Shown: piece by piece, positions 7,075 to 11,342 of the stretch | Numbering within the stretch: the first letter of the stretch is position 1 | How the letters are laid out: each line of letters opens with the position of its first letter | From: Candidatus Pollutiaquabacter sp. | Lineage (GTDB): Bacteria > Bacteroidota > Bacteroidia > AKYH767-A > 2013-40CM-41-45 | Assembly: GCA_903854075.1 (NCBI GenBank) | Contig: CAINVI010000006.1 | Coordinates: forward strand, 1 to 11,342 | Reading direction: 5' to 3' | DNA: 11,342 nucleotides | The notes under the pieces: model-generated | Database searches by the model: none | What the model saw: the letters and a program-made list of their open reading frames with translations, nothing else | Told to the model about the DNA's origin: nothing | Translations under genes and position numbers: made by a program

Positions 7075-7800
7075 ATGCCGCTGGTTACCATCATTGAGGA
7101 TGAATCCATCAGTTATGAATTGCTCAAAGATCTGATGGCTCAGGTAGCGCCTGAATGGGAAGTGGAAGGTCCTTGTACTACCATCCGACAAGCTATTGAG
7201 CAAATTCAGAAACATCGTCCACAGCTGGTATTTTTAGATGTGGAATTAGCGGATGGCTCTGGTTTTGACGTGCTCAAAGCCCTGGAACCGATCGATTTTG
7301 ACGTCATCGTAACTACTTCGCACGATAAATACGCTATTCAGGCAATCAAGCACCGTGCCCTGGATTATCTATTGAAACCCTTCCAGCGACATGATTTACT
7401 GGAGGCCATGGGTAAAATCGTACGCCGGGTAAAGGTTGAGCCGGAAAAGCTCATCAAACCACCCATTTCTGCTTTGCAGAAATTAGCCTTACCTACCTCC
7501 GACGGACTGGTTTTTGTTTTGATGGATGAAATAATCCGTCTCGAAAGCGAACGTAATTATACGGATGTCTATCTGACCGGCAACCGAAAGGTTGTGGTAA
7601 CCCGTTCCTTAAAGGAATACGAAGAGTTACTTACTCCGCTTGGTTTTTTTCGGATACATCATTCACACATTGTCAACCTGAACCAGATTACACGTTATGT
7701 TCGCGGAGAAGGTGGTTACGTTACGATGTCCGACGGCTCTTCCGTGGATGTATCGCGTCGAAGGAAAGAGGAATTTCTATCGTTATTGACTGGCGGTTGA
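7075..7800 (+). CDS. LytTR-family response regulator transcription factor
   Basis: 241 residues. The N-terminal receiver domain (about 1-120) has the acidic pair Glu8-Asp9, phospho-acceptor Asp55 (LVFLDVELADGSG), Thr80/Thr81 and conserved Lys101 (DYLLKPF). The C-terminal LytTR DNA-binding domain (about 138-240) has the typical VLMDEIIRLESERNYTDVYL, SLKEYEELL and FFRIHHSHIVNLNQI segments. Such regulators are phosphorylated by LytS/YehU-type membrane kinases and bind direct repeats to activate genes. The ATG at 7075 starts right at the receiver fold (MPLVTIIEDE); a TTG 33 bp upstream would add an unlikely extension. No histidine kinase gene is adjacent, so this is an orphan in the window. TTTG (7004-7007) with TAACTTTA (7025-7032) is only a weak promoter match because the spacer is 17 bp. 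It is divergent from pruA; whether it controls pruA is unknown. Confidence 0.95.
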   Translation: MPLVTIIEDESISYELLKDLMAQVAPEWEVEGPCTTIRQAIEQIQKHRPQLVFLDVELADGSGFDVLKALEPIDFDVIVTTSHDKYAIQAIKHRALDYLLKPFQRHDLLEAMGKIVRRVKVEPEKLIKPPISALQKLALPTSDGLVFVLMDEIIRLESERNYTDVYLTGNRKVVVTRSLKEYEELLTPLGFFRIHHSHIVNLNQITRYVRGEGGYVTMSDGSSVDVSRRRKEEFLSLLTGG

Positions 7801-8044
7801 CCGATCGTAAGTGTATTCTATGCTGCCAATTGTGGGAGCAAACCCACCACTTGTACAATTTCACTAGGCTGAATTTAGGTTGGGCGTTAATTTACTTTCG
7901 ACAATTGGAATCTGCCTTTTCCACTCATTCGCCAAATCGCAGTAGTTCCATTGTCCCGAAGCCGTCCCGAAACACACCGTGCTTCCGGCATGATCCATTG
8001 GGGATCAAAAGCATCCGGCTCCTTGAAGGTGGCCGGATGTTTTG
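7801..8044. other. Non-coding intergenic region with several inverted repeats
   Basis: No credible gene was found on either strand in these 244 bp between two convergent genes. Visible structures: a hairpin GTGGG (7832-7836)/CCCAC (7843-7847); a longer-range pair CCAATTGT (7826-7833)/ACAATTGG (7901-7908); the palindrome TTGTACAA (7851-7858); two copies of GTCCCGAA near 7951-7970; a hairpin TGATCC (7991-7996)/GGATCA (8002-8007); and the bidirectional terminator annotated separately. The density of paired elements could mean a long 3' UTR or a small structured RNA, but no known RNA family was recognised. Confidence 0.5.
8007..8043. terminator. Bidirectional intrinsic terminator between convergent regulator genes
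   Basis: CATCCGGC (8012-8019) pairs with GCCGGATG (8032-8039); the 12-nt loop can extend the stem slightly. TTTT (8040-8043) follows on the plus strand, and AAAA (8007-8010) gives the matching U-run on the minus strand. It ends just past the stop codon of the minus-strand receiver gene (8045) and lies over 200 bp after the LytTR stop, so it suits both transcripts. Confidence 0.8.
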
Positions 8045-8539
8045 CTATTGAGTCATCCGTGTGTAAATGATGCCAATCAGCAAGGCGATGACCATGGTGG
8101 CGAGCAAATAATTGAAGAAGCGTTGCGTTCCTGCATTTTTCTTTAGGACATTCTGTCCCATGATATTGCGCATTACTACTTCCAGTCGGTTAAAAGCATG
8201 CTGATTTTTCAGGATGTAATCGTACGCTCCGTACTTCATCGTATTGGCAGCAATTTCCGTGCTTTCTTGCGCGCTAAGGAAAACGACTTCCACGTCAGGA
8301 TGGCGTTCTTTGAGTTTTGCCAACACTTGCAATCCGTTCATAGCCATTGGATTTGACCCGTCCAGATGATAATCCAGAATGATCAGGCTCGGCTTGCGAA
8401 ATATTCCGTTGAGCGCTTCCTCACCGGATTTATAGGTGGTCAGTTGAGCGCCGGGAAACTTGGTTTCCAGAAAGTCGGTGATCATATCGGCCATCGTGGC
8501 GTCGTCTTCAATGATGGATATCTGCAAGCTGTTATACAT
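8045..8539 (-). CDS. Stand-alone response-regulator receiver protein with C-terminal membrane anchor
   Basis: 164 residues. Residues 5 to about 125 form a CheY-like receiver: acidic cluster Glu11-Asp12-Asp13 (SIIEDDATM), phospho-acceptor Asp56 (LIILDYHLDG), switch Ser89 (VVFLSAQES) and conserved Lys111 (DYILKN). There is no DNA-binding or enzymatic output domain. After a short basic linker (LKKNAGTQR), residues 141-159 form one strongly hydrophobic helix (FFNYLLATMVIALLIGIIY) ending in RMTQ, a tail-anchor arrangement that would hold the receiver on the cytoplasmic face of the membrane. Receiver-only proteins are common; a C-terminal anchor on one is less usual. It follows the RecB-like gene on the same strand after 37 bp with no clear terminator or promoter between, so co-transcription is possible. 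No partner kinase is in the window. Function is unknown beyond likely phosphorylation. Confidence 0.9.
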   Translation of the reverse strand: MYNSLQISIIEDDATMADMITDFLETKFPGAQLTTYKSGEEALNGIFRKPSLIILDYHLDGSNPMAMNGLQVLAKLKERHPDVEVVFLSAQESTEIAANTMKYGAYDYILKNQHAFNRLEVVMRNIMGQNVLKKNAGTQRFFNYLLATMVIALLIGIIYTRMTQ

Positions 8540-8576
8540 GGTGATTGGTTTTGTAGTGATGAAAAATCAAGGAAGT

Positions 8577-11342
8577 TTACTGTACTTCTTCGACTTTTAA
8601 CTCGTTCAAGTATACAAGATATTTTTCAATCTTTTGATAGCCCATTACTGCGAGTTTTTCGCCGTAATTCTGGAGCTGTTGTGCATGGGAGGAGCTGGGT
8701 TTACCGGTTTTAAAATCGATGATAACGGCCTGGCTGTCGCGTGTAAGTACGCGGTCCGGACGAAGCACCTGATGGTCAGGCGTGAGAATTTCCTGTTCCC
8801 GCCGGATCTCCCAGTCGCCGGAGAAGAACCGCCTGATCTCAGGATGTTCGATAACATCGGTTACCAGTTGTTTTAATTCTGATTTGCTGCCGGCTGCTTC
8901 TATGCCCTCAAAAACAATTCGGTCCATTGCGGCATCGATATCGCTGCGCTCTCGAATTTCAGCCAGTATCGAGTGGACCAAAATCCCATATTTTATTTTA
9001 TCATCTTTCTTTTCTTGTAAAAGATTGGAGAGCGTAGTGGCTTTCGTCGTGATGCTAATTTTTTCTTGCCAACGGTTAACCGGATAGGAAGGCAGAGTAG
9101 TGGAAGCGGAAATGCTTTTTTTGGGAATGTAATGTTCAGTTTTTGTACCTATTCGTGTGATGAGCTCTGCATCCGGTGCATATCCTAGCGTTAGCAGGGT
9201 TCTATGCAGCAGTTTGTGTGTCTGCTTCATGGCCTCCATGTCATCCGCCGGCGCGAAAAGGTAGAGTTCTGTTTCGGGACGCGTAAATGCTACGTAGAGC
9301 AAGTTTACATTGTCAATGGCGGAGTGTGATTGCTCCTGATTCCAATCATCACTGAACAGGGATTTGGAAAGCACATCACCGGAATAAATTCCGATGCGAC
9401 CTAGCTCGTCAAAGGGTTTTTCATCGCTGGACACCCAGATCAATTCACCGGACTTTGGTAAAATCTTCCAGCTCATGAACGGCATAATTACCACCGGAAA
9501 CTGCAGTCCTTTCGATTTGTGGATGGTCATGATTCGAATGGCATCTTCATTTTCCGGAATCACCACCGATTTCTCCCGGACTTTTTTGTTGTCGTCCCAC
9601 CATGTCAGAAAACCGGAAATGCTGGCGTGGTGTTTTGCATTGTATTCCAGTATGAGGTCCTGGAGACGTTGCACAAAAGCGTCAGGTGATTTATTCAACT
9701 CGAAAATCCGAACCAGTAACTCGGAAACTTCATACACTGGCATTCGTGCCATGGACGCCATCGAATCCAGGAATTCTCCCGGCATCTTTTGATTGAAATA
9801 ATTTTCAAGCAGCAGCGAAGTGTCAAGCAGTGCGTTTTCTGAACGCTTTTTTTGTTGCGACTTGTTTTCTTTCTCCTTGAAGAAAGAGCGGTGAATGTCC
9901 ACAGCTTCGCCTTTAATTTGCTTGAGGTAATAATAGACAAGGTGGGCGCGCGCTATGTCGTCCATTGGATCTGCAATGACGCGCAGCGCGTTAATAAGGA
10001 ATCGTACTACAGGTGCGCCGCTGATGGCCAGCGAATCGGGTGAAATTATTTTACGTATTCCGTTTTCAAATAGGAAATTTGCAATCATATTTCCCTCTTC
10101 GTTGCTGCGCACCAGTATGGCGATATCCCGCAAGCGGAATCCGCGTTGCATAAGGTCGTGAACCGCATTCAGCGTATGTTGTAAGGCTTTTTCCTTCCAG
10201 GGAGATTTTTTTCCTTTTCCCGCCTCATTATCTTCGTCTGAATCTTTTTCTCCGTCCTCTTTAGCGATATATCGTATCTCTACATAACCTCCGGAATTAT
10301 TTTTCGCTGCGGTCAACTGGTTTAGACCGTCACCGTATGCCAGTTTGAGTAGGGATAGATCGTTCAGCTCCTCCAGACTTTCCAGTTGCTCAGGAATAGC
10401 AGCGAATAGCCGGTTGTTGAATTCAATGATTTCCTTTTTACTACGGTAGTTAGTCTCCAGCTTCTCTTCGTGGATCGATTCTTCAAACACTTGCAAATGT
10501 TTGCGCACGCCTTTCAGAAGAAGCTGTAACTCTCCGCCGCGCCAGCGGTAGATAGACTGCTTGGCGTCACCGACAATCAGGGCGGAATAACCACTTCCCA
10601 GAGAGTTGATAATCAGCGGCAGTAGATTTTTCCACTGCACTTCGGAGGTGTCCTGGAATTCATCAATCAGCAAGTACTTATACTTATTGCCTGTTTTTTC
10701 ATAGATGAACGGCGTATCGTCACCTGTGATGATTTCCTGCAAAAGTTTCGGGGTGTCTGAAATAAGAATCTGATTATTTTCTTTCCGGTATTCAGAAAAT
10801 ATTCGCGTAAGGTCGTTGATGATTCCGAACAAATAGAGCGTTCGTAATACCTGAATGGCGCTGATGTAGGCACGGTAATCGTTATCAAGCAGACGTCCGG
10901 CATCTTCTAGCAAAGGTGCGAGACAGTCTGCGGCAAAGGATTTTTTAGCTTCGTTCTTGCTGTCTTTTTTAGAGATCCAGCTATCCAGTGACGCTCTGGC
11001 TTTGACAACGTAACTGTTCATTTCGTAGTCAGTTGGATCTTTGACTTTTGCAATCTTTACTAAATACGCACCGGGACCTTTATTGCCTTGGAAAAATTCA
11101 AACGGCTCGAACGACGACTGATGGAATGCTTCCGCAGCGCGTCGGCTGATATCCCGCATCGCCGCTTCGAAAGTCTTTCGCTTTTCACTTAATATTCGGA
11201 TGAGTCGATGGATGTCGTCACGCGATAATGCTTCTGCTTTTGACCCGCGCTCCTTGAGCATTTCTTTCGCGATCCATTCAATATCCTTTTCAATGTTCCA
11301 TCCTTTGTCTTCCTCCATTTTTTTTAGGATCAGCCGTTCGAG
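8577..11342 (-). CDS. UvrD/RecB-type ATP-dependent helicase-nuclease (AddA/RecB-like; 5' end cut by window edge)
   Basis: The frame is open to the right edge (LERLILKK precedes the Met at 11318), so this Met is internal and the true start, Q motif and Walker A loop lie outside. The 921 visible codons carry superfamily 1A helicase motifs (numbered from that Met): Walker B LLIDEFQDT (216-224), motif III VGDAKQSIYRWRG (249-261), motif IV LETNYRS (287-293), motif V MTIHKSKGLQFPVV (597-610) and motif VI LLYVAFTR (673-680). The C-terminus has a PD-(D/E)xK nuclease: GILVH (778-782), RPD855, IDFKTG (Asp868, Lys870) and QLQNY (881-885). This order fits the AddA/RecB subunit that processes double-strand breaks for RecA-dependent repair. 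It would normally pair with an AddB-like nuclease, not seen here. Charged low-complexity insertions occur at about 352-378 and 480-495. AddA versus RecB cannot be decided from this fragment. Confidence 0.93.
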   Translation of the reverse strand, partial: LERLILKKMEEDKGWNIEKDIEWIAKEMLKERGSKAEALSRDDIHRLIRILSEKRKTFEAAMRDISRRAAEAFHQSSFEPFEFFQGNKGPGAYLVKIAKVKDPTDYEMNSYVVKARASLDSWISKKDSKNEAKKSFAADCLAPLLEDAGRLLDNDYRAYISAIQVLRTLYLFGIINDLTRIFSEYRKENNQILISDTPKLLQEIITGDDTPFIYEKTGNKYKYLLIDEFQDTSEVQWKNLLPLIINSLGSGYSALIVGDAKQSIYRWRGGELQLLLKGVRKHLQVFEESIHEEKLETNYRSKKEIIEFNNRLFAAIPEQLESLEELNDLSLLKLAYGDGLNQLTAAKNNSGGYVEIRYIAKEDGEKDSDEDNEAGKGKKSPWKEKALQHTLNAVHDLMQRGFRLRDIAILVRSNEEGNMIANFLFENGIRKIISPDSLAISGAPVVRFLINALRVIADPMDDIARAHLVYYYLKQIKGEAVDIHRSFFKEKENKSQQKKRSENALLDTSLLLENYFNQKMPGEFLDSMASMARMPVYEVSELLVRIFELNKSPDAFVQRLQDLILEYNAKHHASISGFLTWWDDNKKVREKSVVIPENEDAIRIMTIHKSKGLQFPVVIMPFMSWKILPKSGELIWVSSDEKPFDELGRIGIYSGDVLSKSLFSDDWNQEQSHSAIDNVNLLYVAFTRPETELYLFAPADDMEAMKQTHKLLHRTLLTLGYAPDAELITRIGTKTEHYIPKKSISASTTLPSYPVNRWQEKISITTKATTLSNLLQEKKDDKIKYGILVHSILAEIRERSDIDAAMDRIVFEGIEAAGSKSELKQLVTDVIEHPEIRRFFSGDWEIRREQEILTPDHQVLRPDRVLTRDSQAVIIDFKTGKPSSSHAQQLQNYGEKLAVMGYQKIEKYLVYLNELKVEEVQ

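Noticed and set aside
7797..8051. 84-residue open frame on the plus strand after the LytTR gene
   Set aside because: It starts with a TTG overlapping the LytTR stop codon, has no recognisable domain, and runs straight through the terminator into the end of the convergent gene.
8366..8713. 115-residue plus-strand open frame spanning the receiver/RecB-like junction
   Set aside because: It is antisense to two well-supported genes, with composition typical of a shadow frame.
11316..11318. ATG at 11318 as the start of the RecB-like gene
   Set aside because: The reading frame stays open upstream to the window edge, and the Walker A loop expected in the first part of the protein is absent, so this Met is internal.
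1..11342. A new defence, mobile or biosynthetic system
   Set aside because: The identifiable genes are conserved housekeeping or regulatory types. No transposase, integrase, phage gene, toxin-antitoxin pair, CRISPR repeats or flanking terminal repeats were seen. The RecB-like protein has the standard helicase-plus-nuclease layout of the repair enzyme.

Overview
The window looks like an ordinary chromosomal segment of a Bacteroidota bacterium (Flavobacteriia/Chitinophagia-like; genus not determinable). The clues are a divergent GlmU-type protein next to type B ribosomal protein L31, a DUF349 coiled-coil protein, a FtsB/DivIC-type protein, a LytTR response regulator, promoter boxes of the Bacteroidota form (TTTG, 19 bp, TAnnTTTG), and little Shine-Dalgarno signal upstream of starts. 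Nothing resembles a mobile element, phage, CRISPR array, tRNA or rRNA.

Layout from left to right: a DUF349 gene on the minus strand runs off the left edge (1-893). Divergent from it is rpmE2 (1144-1410), with a clear promoter and a strong intrinsic terminator. A likely three-gene plus-strand operon follows: a GlmU-like nucleotidyltransferase/acyltransferase (1509-2702), a small membrane-anchored protein of unknown function (2714-3277), and a methylmalonyl-CoA mutase catalytic subunit without a cobalamin domain (3301-4851). Two minus-strand genes converge on it: a FtsB/DivIC-type division protein (4875-5216) and pruA, the P5C dehydrogenase of proline catabolism (5321-6952). A LytTR response regulator (7075-7800) diverges from pruA. 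A 244-bp non-coding stretch with several inverted repeats and a bidirectional terminator separates it from two minus-strand genes: a receiver-domain protein with a C-terminal membrane anchor (8045-8539) and, upstream of that, a UvrD/RecB-type helicase-nuclease (8577 to the right edge). The 5' end of the helicase-nuclease lies outside the window.

Most genes are housekeeping: translation, envelope precursor synthesis, division, acyl-CoA and proline metabolism, and DNA repair. I see no convincing new multi-gene system. The points most worth a second look are the tail-anchored stand-alone receiver protein behind the RecB-like gene, the mutase catalytic subunit with no B12-binding partner in view, the GlmU-like protein lacking the classical nucleotide-binding signature, and the structured intergenic region 7801-8044.
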